Origin: Flavobacteriales bacterium
GTDB lineage: Bacteria > Bacteroidota > Bacteroidia > JACJYZ01
Direction of reading: 5' to 3'
Assembly (NCBI GenBank): GCA_020435415.1
Contig: JAGQZQ010000023.1
Coordinates: forward strand, 1-40,487
DNA: 40,487 nucleotides
Shown here piece by piece: positions 32,704 through 40,487 of this stretch. The notes beneath the pieces were generated by a model. The model did not search any database. It worked only from the letters and a program-made list of their open reading frames with translations, and had not been told where the DNA came from. Every line of letters starts with the position of its first letter. Position 1 is the first letter of the stretch. A program made the position numbers and the translations under genes.

Positions 32704-33666
32704 CTAAACCTCGCGACTCATCAGTCCTTCCATAAACGTGGTTAGAATTTCCGCGTTAAAGGAGAGTTCGGTAAGTGCATTATCGGCTTGTTGGTAATGT
32801 TCCCTTACCTTTTGCTTCAGCATCTTATCTACCCCGATTTTCTGATACAAAGATTTCACGGCAGATACCTTTTCTTCAGGTGCATCATGGCGGGATGCCC
32901 AGTGCTCAAGAAGCGTTATATCATCACCACTTCCGTGTTCACCCACCGATAACCAAAGGAATGTTTTTTTGTTAGCCAGAATATCGCCTCCTGTTTGTTT
33001 ACCGAAGGAGGAAGCATCTCCGAATGCATCCAGTAAGTCGTCCATCAGTTGGAAGGCGATCCCTGTGTGCAAGCCATAGTCGTATAAGATCCGGGCATCG
33101 CTTTCACTTGCTCCGCCGCATAAGGCACCGATCTGTAAACTGGCAGCCAGCAGCACTGCCGTTTTCATGGTGATCATATCCATGTATGCATCCAGAGACA
33201 CATCATTGCGGCTCTCAAAATCCATATCCAGTTGCTGACCTTCACATACCTGCAGTGCTGTTTTGTTAAATACTTGCAGTACCTGCTTCAGACATGCTTC
33301 CGGAGCATCCATCATTTTCTCATAAGCTTTCACAAACATGGCATCCCCGGACAGGATGGCGGTATTCACATCCCATTTTGCATGCACGGTAGGCTGATTG
33401 CGACGCAGCGGTGCCTGATCCATGATATCATCATGCATCAGTGTGAAATTGTGGAATATTTCGATGGCCATCGCCGGCCCCAATGCACGCTCTGAATCCG
33501 ATCCTGACATTTTACAAGCGGTGAGCACCAAAGTGGGGCGCAGGCGTTTTCCGCCAAGCGACATGATATAGCGGATAGGTTCGTATAGACCGGTAGGGTT
33601 AGTCCCCGGCACCCAGTCTGCAAAGGCATGTTCAAGCATTTTCCGGATATCCTTCACCGGATTCAC
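32704..33666 (-). CDS. Polyprenyl diphosphate synthase (FPP/GGPP type)
   Basis: A 320-residue trans-prenyltransferase condensing IPP with allylic diphosphates. The two Asp-rich Mg2+-binding motifs are D79-D83 ('[12 protein letters not shown]') and D209-D213 ('[11 protein letters not shown]'), with 'GGKRLRP' (38-44) for IPP binding. An aromatic residue (Phe) lies five positions before the first Asp of the first motif, a feature of short-chain synthases, so farnesyl or geranylgeranyl diphosphate is likely rather than a long-chain quinone tail (inference). Its start overlaps the stop of rmlA by four bases, so it ends the RND-rmlA operon. Confidence 0.92.
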   Translation of the reverse strand: MNPVKDIRKMLEHAFADWVPGTNPTGLYEPIRYIMSLGGKRLRPTLVLTACKMSGSDSERALGPAMAIEIFHNFTLMHDDIMDQAPLRRNQPTVHAKWDVNTAILSGDAMFVKAYEKMMDAPEACLKQVLQVFNKTALQVCEGQQLDMDFESRNDVSLDAYMDMITMKTAVLLAASLQIGALCGGASESDARILYDYGLHTGIAFQLMDDLLDAFGDASSFGKQTGGDILANKKTFLWLSVGEHGSGDDITLLEHWASRHDAPEEKVSAVKSLYQKIGVDKMLKQKVREHYQQADNALTELSFNAEILTTFMEGLMSREV

Positions 33667-34529
33667 CTGTTTTTGATCAGAGATAGAAGATAATCACCGT
33701 AACCACTTTTCCTTAATGGTTCGGCTAATTTCTCCAATTGAGCATCATCAATATAGCGCATACGCCAGGCCACCTCTTCCACACAGCCGATCTTCAGTCC
33801 CTGGCGTTTCTCGATAACTTGTACATACTGACCTGCCTGCATCAGGCTATCAAAAGTACCTGTATCCAACCAGGCGGTTCCCCGGTCCAGCACTGCCACA
33901 CTTAATTTTCCGGCTTCGAGGTATTGCCTGTTCACATCGGTGATCTCATATTCGCCACGTGCACTGGGCTTAAGGTTTGCCGCGATCTCCTTTACATTCT
34001 GATCATAGAAATACAAACCGGGAACGGCAAAGTTAGACTTGGGCTTAAGTGGTTTTTCTTCAATGGAGATGGCTTTGCCGTTTTCATCAAAATCAACCAC
34101 GCCATATCGCTCCGGATCGGACACATGGTATGCGAAGACAATACCTCCATCCGGGTCATTGCATTGCTGTAACATCCTGGATATTCCGGTACCATAAAAG
34201 ATATTATCTCCCAACACGAGCGCCACCTTATCATTACCGATAAAATCCGCACCGATCACAAAAGCCTGCGCCAGTCCATTGGGCTCTTCCTGGACAGCAT
34301 ATGTAAACTGACACCCCCAAGGACGACCATCACCCAGCAGGTGCTTGAAATGAGGTAAGTCATGCGGGGTTGATATGATAAGGATCTCCCTTATACCTGA
34401 AAGCATGAGGGTTGACAAAGGGTAATAAATCATCGGTTTATCATATACAGGCATCAACTGCTTGCTCATGACCAGGGTCAGGGGATGGAGTCTCGTACCG
34501 GACCCTCCTGCCAGAATGATTCCTTTCAT
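33663..34529 (-). CDS. rmlA: Glucose-1-phosphate thymidylyltransferase
   Basis: A 288-residue nucleotidyltransferase making dTDP-glucose from dTTP and glucose-1-phosphate, the first step towards dTDP-rhamnose and other deoxysugars. It has the N-terminal nucleotide-binding '[16 protein letters not shown]', '[20 protein letters not shown]', '[15 protein letters not shown]', 'LGDNIFYG' and '[10 protein letters not shown]'; length is normal. No rmlB, rmlC or rmlD is in the window. It overlaps the RND gene upstream and the prenyl synthase downstream by four bases each. Confidence 0.97.
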   Translation of the reverse strand: MKGIILAGGSGTRLHPLTLVMSKQLMPVYDKPMIYYPLSTLMLSGIREILIISTPHDLPHFKHLLGDGRPWGCQFTYAVQEEPNGLAQAFVIGADFIGNDKVALVLGDNIFYGTGISRMLQQCNDPDGGIVFAYHVSDPERYGVVDFDENGKAISIEEKPLKPKSNFAVPGLYFYDQNVKEIAANLKPSARGEYEITDVNRQYLEAGKLSVAVLDRGTAWLDTGTFDSLMQAGQYVQVIEKRQGLKIGCVEEVAWRMRYIDDAQLEKLAEPLRKSGYGDYLLSLIKNR

Positions 34530-36949
34530 ATCAAATTGGTATTGGTGGTTTCCTTCCCTCCGTTACCTTCTCCCTTTGCAATGGTCAACTCATCCAGGTC
34601 AATATCTTCTTCCTCATCCAGGATTTCGAAAAAGGGTTCCCTGAACGTCTTGGACACAATGGCCTTATTTAGTGAGAGAAGTAACGATGGAAGTAAAACC
34701 AGATTAGAGAACATGGCAATAAGTAATGTAATTGAAATAAGGACACCAAGGGCTTGCGTGCCGCCAAAGCGGGAAGCGGCAAAAATCCCGAAGCCAAAGA
34801 ACAGAATAATGGATGTGTACATCATACTCACCCCAACCTCGCGCATGGCAGCCAGGACAGATTTCTTGATGTTCCCGTTGTAAATCTTCAGTTCCTGGCG
34901 ATACTTGGCAAGAAAATGGATCGTATCGTCCACGGAGATTCCAAAGGCGATGCTGAAGATCAACACCGTTGAAGGTTTGATAGATATACCCGCAAATCCC
35001 ATCAACGCCGCAGTAAGCAACAGCGGGATCATATTGGGAACAAGGGAAATCAGCACCATTCGGAATGACCGAAACAGTACAGCCATAAAAAAGGCAATGA
35101 GGAAAACGGCAAGGGCCACACTCACAAAAAGACTGTTTACCAGATAATCCGTCCCTTTCAGGAAAACCAGACTTGTACCGGTAAGAATCACCCGATACTT
35201 GGCAGGGTCGAAGATGGAGTCGATCTTCGGACGTAGATCATCCCTGATCCTTTCGATCTCCCTGGTACCTATATCGGCCATTTGCGCACTGACCCTTGTG
35301 ATTGCCTTGGTACTGTCTATGAACGATTTCAACGGATTCTTCCCAAGGGAATCTTTGGGGACATAGGAAAGTATAAAACCACTTTCCGGTTTGGTGGGCA
35401 GCTGATACCTGGAAGGATTTCCATTATAATATGCCTGCTTCGAGAATTTGATCAGGTCCACAACAGACAGGGGTCTGGAGAATTCCGGATAAGAGGATAT
35501 GATCTTTTGTAATTTCTCAATCTTTTCAAGTGTAGGAAGGCGCATCACACCTTTTTTGGTCTTGGTATCAATGAAAATCTCAAATGGCATCACGCCGCTG
35601 AAATGCTCTTCAAAAAAGCGCAGGTCCACCGTGATCGGATCATGGGAAGGAAGGTCATCCACAATGTTTCCTGTCGTTTTCATCTTCACCACGCCGAGTA
35701 CGACAACCACCAGAAGCAATACTGTTGAAACGTAAACCCACCGGCGGTAATCATTAATAATGACCACCAGACGTTCCACAAAGCGCTGTACCAGACGATT
35801 ATCCAGATGCTGGGTATGCTTTTCCCTCGGTGGCTTCAGGTAGCTGAAGATGATAGGGATGAGCAGAAGGGACAAGACAAAGATCAGCAGGATATTCACC
35901 GATGCCACCACCCCGAACTCCTTCAATACTTTGCTTTCCGTAATAGAGAAGGTTGCAAATCCACAGGCTGTGGTCACATTGGTCATCAGGATGGCTGCAC
36001 CTGTTTTTTGAATAACCCTTGCCAGTGCTTTAAATTGGTTTCCGTGGTTCTTGTACTCCCGGTGATATTTATTCAGCAGGAAAATACAATTCGGAATGCC
36101 GATCACTATGATCAGTGGTGGAATCAGCCCGGTGAGCATGGTAATCTTATACCCAAGCAAACTAATGATACCGAATGACCATATCACACCGATGATGACC
36201 ACAACCATGGAAAATACCATGGGCGTGATCGAGCGGAAAAACAGGAAAAGTATGGTGGCAGTGACCGCAATCGCAAGGAACAGGAACATCTGAAGCTCCT
36301 TCTTAACCTTGGCGGTGATCGCAGTCCGGATAAAAGGGAGCCCGGAATAGTGAACATCCGTATGATATTTGGCTGAAAAATCATCGGCCAGGGCAATCAC
36401 ATCTTCCACCAGGGTAATGCGTGACTTTGAATTCAGACGCTTCTCATCCAGCGTCACGGCCATCAAAGTGGAATGATTGTCTTCGTGGTAAATAATGTTG
36501 TTATAAAACGGAAGGTCAAGGATTTCTTTGCGAATGCTATCCAGTTCCTCCTGTGTCTCCGGCCGGTGCTCGATAACAGGGAAGAAATCAAACTTATGTT
36601 CTTCCTGATTCTTGCGAATGCTATAAAGCCTGGCCAGGGATACCACTTCTTCGATACCGTCGGTATTTCTGATCGCATGTGTCAGATCATACCAGCCCTG
36701 GAACTTGTCCAGTTTGAAGATATCGGGGTCCTGGATACCAATGACCAATACATTGCCGTCCTCACCAAACAACGCCTTGAACTCATGGTAATCGACGCTG
36801 GCTGTGTCATCTTCCGGCAGCAGGCTTGCAAATTCATACGACAACTGAACCGACGTTGCCTTGTAGCCCATAAAGGCCGTCAGCAGGCCAATGGCCAGCA
36901 GAAACGTAAGGCGGTTGCGGAGAATGATCGTAGAAAGACTGGCCCACAT
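34526..36949 (-). CDS. RND-superfamily (MMPL-type) membrane exporter
   Basis: An 807-residue inner-membrane protein built as two repeats, each with one N-terminal transmembrane helix, a large periplasmic loop (about residues 30-220 and 420-600) and five further helices. The permease signatures '[20 protein letters not shown]' and '[18 protein letters not shown]' are present at matching places in the two halves. Relatives export lipids, sterol-like molecules or hopanoids. Being cotranscribed and translationally coupled with rmlA and a polyprenyl synthase, it may export an isoprenoid or glycolipid precursor (inference). The substrate is not readable. Confidence 0.9.
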   Translation of the reverse strand: MWASLSTIILRNRLTFLLAIGLLTAFMGYKATSVQLSYEFASLLPEDDTASVDYHEFKALFGEDGNVLVIGIQDPDIFKLDKFQGWYDLTHAIRNTDGIEEVVSLARLYSIRKNQEEHKFDFFPVIEHRPETQEELDSIRKEILDLPFYNNIIYHEDNHSTLMAVTLDEKRLNSKSRITLVEDVIALADDFSAKYHTDVHYSGLPFIRTAITAKVKKELQMFLFLAIAVTATILFLFFRSITPMVFSMVVVIIGVIWSFGIISLLGYKITMLTGLIPPLIIVIGIPNCIFLLNKYHREYKNHGNQFKALARVIQKTGAAILMTNVTTACGFATFSITESKVLKEFGVVASVNILLIFVLSLLLIPIIFSYLKPPREKHTQHLDNRLVQRFVERLVVIINDYRRWVYVSTVLLLVVVVLGVVKMKTTGNIVDDLPSHDPITVDLRFFEEHFSGVMPFEIFIDTKTKKGVMRLPTLEKIEKLQKIISSYPEFSRPLSVVDLIKFSKQAYYNGNPSRYQLPTKPESGFILSYVPKDSLGKNPLKSFIDSTKAITRVSAQMADIGTREIERIRDDLRPKIDSIFDPAKYRVILTGTSLVFLKGTDYLVNSLFVSVALAVFLIAFFMAVLFRSFRMVLISLVPNMIPLLLTAALMGFAGISIKPSTVLIFSIAFGISVDDTIHFLAKYRQELKIYNGNIKKSVLAAMREVGVSMMYTSIILFFGFGIFAASRFGGTQALGVLISITLLIAMFSNLVLLPSLLLSLNKAIVSKTFREPFFEILDEEEDIDLDELTIAKGEGNGGKETTNTNLI

Positions 36950-37050
36950 GGGGATTACAACGGTTGAAAGATGCCGCTAAAGTATATAAAAATGCAATGG
37001 GGAAAAAATGCAGAGGCCTTTGTTGAGGCGGTACAAGGTGATATCAGGTC

Positions 37051-40000
37051 CTATTTACCCTTCACAACCTGCACATAACCCCGCCAGTACTTGCCCTCCC
37101 ACGTGAGAACATAGTAATACACTTCTCCATCCACACCTGCTGCATCCCAGTCGTTCCGGTAGTAATCACTTTGGTAAACTTTGATACCCCAGCGGTTGAA
37201 TATGGTCAGTCTGGCACCTTGCGGCAATCCGCGGATATAGAATACGTCGTTTACACCAGGCGACTCCGGATACGGTGTGAATACGTTCGGTATGATCACC
37301 TCGATAAATTTGACCACCATAATGTCAGAGGCGAGCGCGCATCCGTTTCCGGTACTGCTGAGTGTCAGGACGAGTGAATCCAGATCGTAGTCTCCCGTAC
37401 CGGGGAAGTACACCGCATTCGGGTCGGTATTATTCGGCACGAAGGTTCCCGAACCGTTGCTTGTCCATATCACCGTAGAGGTAAACTGATAAGATCCGCT
37501 CAGCTGCAATGACTTGGTACCGATGGGAACTTCCTGATCCAATCCCGCATTTACAATGGCCTTGATACCTACCGTCACTTCCATGGTATCGGTTATGTTG
37601 GAACAGGCACCAACCGATGTCAGGTAAATTTCAATCACCGAATCCGTTGGGCTGTGCAAATAATGCACGACCTGGGAAGTGTTGTCCGGCACAAACGTTC
37701 CTGACCCGTTCGTGGTCCACAGGTAGGTTCCGGAACCGGATATCTGTCCGACAAGCAGAAGCGAATCACCTTTACAAATTCCCGTATCCGGATCCATGAC
37801 CGGAACTCCCGGGGAGATAACCGCCAGGGTATCCGAACCGGTAATCGTGCATCCGTTGCCATCGGTTACCGTAACGATATACAGGAAGGTATCGATCGGA
37901 GAAACCATGATGTTGGCAGTGGTGGAAGATAAATTGTCATTCCACAAATAGCTGTATGGGGCAGTACCGCCGCCTGCGGTGGCGCTCACAATAGCGGTAT
38001 CACCATTGCAAATGAAAGAAGGCGCTGACAATACACTCAGTGTAAGCGGAGCAGGTTCATCCACCACCAAAACGTCCGTTCCTGTACATCCCTTTGAGTC
38101 AGTAACGGTGATATTATAGATACCCGAGCAAAGTCCGGTTACAGTGGCATTGGCCTGGCCATCGCTCCATAAGTAAGTATATGCCGGGGTACCGCCGTTT
38201 ACCGTTACGGTAGCCGTTCCATCGCATATGCCATTACATGATAATGATACCGTATCAACCAGAGTAAGATTAAGCGAGGATGCCTGCCTTATGGTATCTC
38301 CCTGAACGGTCTTACAACCCAGTCCGTCGGTAACCTCCACGTAAATGACTCCGGCACATAATCCGGTAGCCGTGGCGCTTGTTTGTGATGATGCGTCGTT
38401 CCACAGGTAAGTAAACGGTGGATTTCCGCTGCTGACAGCAACGGTAGCCTGGCCATCGCAATTCCCATTACATCCCACATCCACGACACTCATACTATCT
38501 ATGGTTGGTCCGCCATTATCACTCAATGGCACCTGATCTGCCAGAACACAACCATTCACATCTGTGATGGTCACATAATAAAGAGCTGCACACAGTCCGG
38601 TCACCGTGGCGCTTGTTTGTGATGAAGCATCACTCCATACGTAGGTGTACCCCGGTGTTCCACCTGTTGGTGCTATGGTTACACTACCATCACAAACACC
38701 GCATGTCGAGTTCACGCTGGTTCCATTTCCAACCAGTGCAGACGGAGACAGGATCAGCACAGATACGGAATCCGCACAGCCATTGACATCCGTGAGCGTT
38801 ACTGAATATGATCCCGCACACAATCCGGTTGCTAAGCTGTCGGTCTGACCGTCACTCCACATATAACTGTATGGCAATGTACCACCTGCACCGGCAACTT
38901 CTGCCGTTCCGACACATACCCCGCTACATATAAGATCGGTGCTGGATATGATGGTTGGAACAAGCGGTGATGGTTCGGTTATCGTAATGCTGTTGGTCGT
39001 CTGACAACCGTTGACATCAGTCACTGTCACACCAACGGCACCTGCACATAAGCCGGTAGCCGTGCTGTCGGTCTGGCCGTCATCCCATACGAACGTATAA
39101 GGAGAGGTACCTCCGGTGGGTGTCAACACCGCCATCCCCGTACAGTTACCACCACAATCCACAAACGATGAATCGGTGAACGTACCAGCAAGCACAGCAG
39201 GTTCAGTTATCGTGATTGCAACCGGGAGCAAACAACCGTTGTTATCAGAAATACTAACGATATAGTTCCCTGCACAAAGACCTGTTGCGGTAGCGGTTGT
39301 CTGACTTGAAGCATCGTTCCATTGGTAAGAATAGGGAAGTTGTCCACCGACCGGTGTCAGAACCACCTGCCCATCGCATGCTGCGTTACATGTTGCATTG
39401 GTTATTACTTCACCGCCGCTTGTAGCACCTCCGTTGTCGCTCAGAATAACCACATCCGTTGCTGTACATCCACTGGCATCTGTTATGGTCACATTGTATG
39501 CTGCTGCGCACAGGCCTGTCGCTGTTGCCGAAGTCTGGCTTGAAGCATCATCCCAAACATAAGTGAACGGACTGGTACCACCCGTAGGTGCTACGGAGAC
39601 ACTTCCGTCACAAACACCACAACTTGAGCTCACCGAAGATGGGTTGGAAACAATCGGATTCGGACTGGTCACCGTTCCTGAAGTCATTGCTGTACAACCG
39701 TTGGCATCAGTTACCGTGAGGTCATATACACCGTCACAGAGGCCAGTAGCATTCGCCGTGGTCTGACCATCAGTCCATACATAGCTGTAAGGTGTCGTAC
39801 CACCTGCTATCGTAGTTGCCACTGAACCGTCGCACACGCCATTACATGTAGGATCGGTAACAGATAGAACAGATGCTGTCAACGTATTTGGTTCAGTGAT
39901 CGTGATGCTGCCGGTTGCGGTACAACCGTTCACATCGGTGACGGTAACATCAATTGCACCACTGCACAAACCAGTTGCAGTCGTACTTGTCTGACCATCA

Positions 40001-40487
40001 CCCCAGAGATATGCAAATGGAGGTGTGCCACCTGAGGGTGTAACCTCGGCTTCACCGATGCAATCTCCGTTACACGAAACATTTGTTGTATCGCTAAAAA
40101 CTGTTGTAAGAAGTTGCGGTTCAGTTACGGTAAGGCCCATTGGCAGAGTACAACCCAGGGCATCCGTTACAGATACCGAATAGGCTCCTGCGCACAAACC
40201 CGTCAGGCTTGTCGTCGTTTCTCCGGTATTCCAAAGGTAAGTATAAGGCTGTATACCTCCCGATGGCGTCAGGGTAATTGTACCATCACAATCTCCGTTA
40301 CAACCCGCATTGGTAATCACCTCACCCAAGGTCGTTGGTCCACCGTTATCATTCAGTGTCACCATATCAACCAGCGTGCAGCCCGCTGCATCAGTTACAG
40401 TTACCGTGTACACCGCCGCACATAAGCCGGTCGCGGTTGCCGTAGTTTGACCTGAGACATCATTCCATACGTAAATATATCCCGGAG
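37051..40487 (-). CDS. SprB-repeat giant adhesin, C-terminal part (gliding motility-type T9SS substrate)
   Basis: The reading frame is open from 37051 to the window edge, so at least 1144 residues are visible and the N-terminus is missing. It is built from SprB repeats of about 76 residues, each beginning with a C-G-x-C-D/xG phrase, then 'GGxxPYxYxWxxGxxT', 'ATGLCAGxYxVxVTDxxGC'. Ten complete repeats and one partial are followed by degenerate Ig-like stretches. The C-terminus ('IIPNVFTPYPESPGVNDVFYIRGLPQGARLTIFNRWGIKVYQSDYYRNDWDA') is the type B/gliding-motility-associated sorting domain. It should be a T9SS-exported, cell-surface filament or adhesin such as SprB. Confidence 0.95.
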   Translation of the reverse strand, partial: PGYIYVWNDVSGQTTATATGLCAAVYTVTVTDAAGCTLVDMVTLNDNGGPTTLGEVITNAGCNGDCDGTITLTPSGGIQPYTYLWNTGETTTSLTGLCAGAYSVSVTDALGCTLPMGLTVTEPQLLTTVFSDTTNVSCNGDCIGEAEVTPSGGTPPFAYLWGDGQTSTTATGLCSGAIDVTVTDVNGCTATGSITITEPNTLTASVLSVTDPTCNGVCDGSVATTIAGGTTPYSYVWTDGQTTANATGLCDGVYDLTVTDANGCTAMTSGTVTSPNPIVSNPSSVSSSCGVCDGSVSVAPTGGTSPFTYVWDDASSQTSATATGLCAAAYNVTITDASGCTATDVVILSDNGGATSGGEVITNATCNAACDGQVVLTPVGGQLPYSYQWNDASSQTTATATGLCAGNYIVSISDNNGCLLPVAITITEPAVLAGTFTDSSFVDCGGNCTGMAVLTPTGGTSPYTFVWDDGQTDSTATGLCAGAVGVTVTDVNGCQTTNSITITEPSPLVPTIISSTDLICSGVCVGTAEVAGAGGTLPYSYMWSDGQTDSLATGLCAGSYSVTLTDVNGCADSVSVLILSPSALVGNGTSVNSTCGVCDGSVTIAPTGGTPGYTYVWSDASSQTSATVTGLCAALYYVTITDVNGCVLADQVPLSDNGGPTIDSMSVVDVGCNGNCDGQATVAVSSGNPPFTYLWNDASSQTSATATGLCAGVIYVEVTDGLGCKTVQGDTIRQASSLNLTLVDTVSLSCNGICDGTATVTVNGGTPAYTYLWSDGQANATVTGLCSGIYNITVTDSKGCTGTDVLVVDEPAPLTLSVLSAPSFICNGDTAIVSATAGGGTAPYSYLWNDNLSSTTANIMVSPIDTFLYIVTVTDGNGCTITGSDTLAVISPGVPVMDPDTGICKGDSLLLVGQISGSGTYLWTTNGSGTFVPDNTSQVVHYLHSPTDSVIEIYLTSVGACSNITDTMEVTVGIKAIVNAGLDQEVPIGTKSLQLSGSYQFTSTVIWTSNGSGTFVPNNTDPNAVYFPGTGDYDLDSLVLTLSSTGNGCALASDIMVVKFIEVIIPNVFTPYPESPGVNDVFYIRGLPQGARLTIFNRWGIKVYQSDYYRNDWDAAGVDGEVYYYVLTWEGKYWRGYVQVVKGK
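38510..40340 (-). repeat. Higher-order SprB repeat array (four-unit, about 915 bp)
   Basis: A DNGG tag marks every fourth SprB unit: its codons fall at + strand positions beginning 40340, 39428 and 38510, that is 912 and 918 bp apart. The four unit classes A-B-C-D recur in that order, with class-specific starts (A: ...GEVITN.xCN..C; B: ...DCGGNC or SCNGDC; C: PTCNGVC/LICSGVC; D: SxCGVCDGSV). The array is coding and is included in the CDS above. Confidence 0.8.

Noticed and set aside
38510-40487. Regular DNA repeats that might suggest a CRISPR array or satellite
   Set aside because: The repeats keep codon phase, encode SprB units of about 76 residues and are diverged; they are protein repeats.

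Overview
The window is a piece of a Bacteroidota chromosome, most like the Flavobacteriales/Cytophagales side of the phylum. The signs are SusC-type TonB-dependent receptors with carboxypeptidase-regulatory-like N-termini, a DUF4249 lipoprotein, two kinds of type IX secretion (T9SS) C-terminal signal, SprB-type adhesin repeats, and several promoters of the TTTG / TAnnTTTG type instead of the sigma70 type. Coding density is high, many genes overlap by a few bases, and there are no insertion sequences, phage genes or CRISPR arrays.

Positions 1-16267 are dominated by phosphate metabolism. A beta-helix lipoprotein (925-2424) and a TonB-dependent receptor (2607-5420) are followed by an orphan PhoB-like regulator (5963-6664), arfB, and a sixA-ppk1-ppx polyphosphate operon (7237-10720). 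After a LuxE-like acyl-protein synthetase and a small lipoprotein come a Na+/phosphate cotransporter with a PhoU-like tail (12346-14034, minus) and, divergent from it, a phoB-phoR pair (14470-16267). Four upstream regions (843-870, 2529-2545, 5888-5915, 14337-14364) carry TTAACA-like hexamers at an exact 11-bp period, the geometry of PhoB/PhoP binding sites. I infer that the window contains a Pho regulon that includes the receptor/lipoprotein pair, which would make that pair a candidate outer-membrane system for phosphate or a phosphorylated compound.

Positions 16231-23072 are housekeeping: a MurG-like glycosyltransferase, trmB, a small XRE regulator overlapping an alkyltransferase-like gene whose active-site Cys is replaced by Ala, a tightly packed mrp - NFU-domain - 2,4-dienoyl-CoA reductase operon, a 58-residue membrane protein, and a TIGR01777 epimerase.

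Positions 23204-40487 are mostly cell-surface genes. They include an M4 metalloprotease with PKD domain and T9SS type A tail, preceded by a perfect 23-bp tandem duplication. A three-gene overlapping minus-strand operon follows: a receptor with an unusual ~300-residue N-terminal extension, a DUF4249 lipoprotein, and a macroglobulin-like protein with a TonB plug-like end but no barrel. Next is an RND exporter - rmlA - polyprenyl synthase operon. The last gene is the C-terminal part of a giant SprB-repeat adhesin with a gliding-motility-type C-terminus; its repeats form a higher-order four-unit array of about 915 bp.
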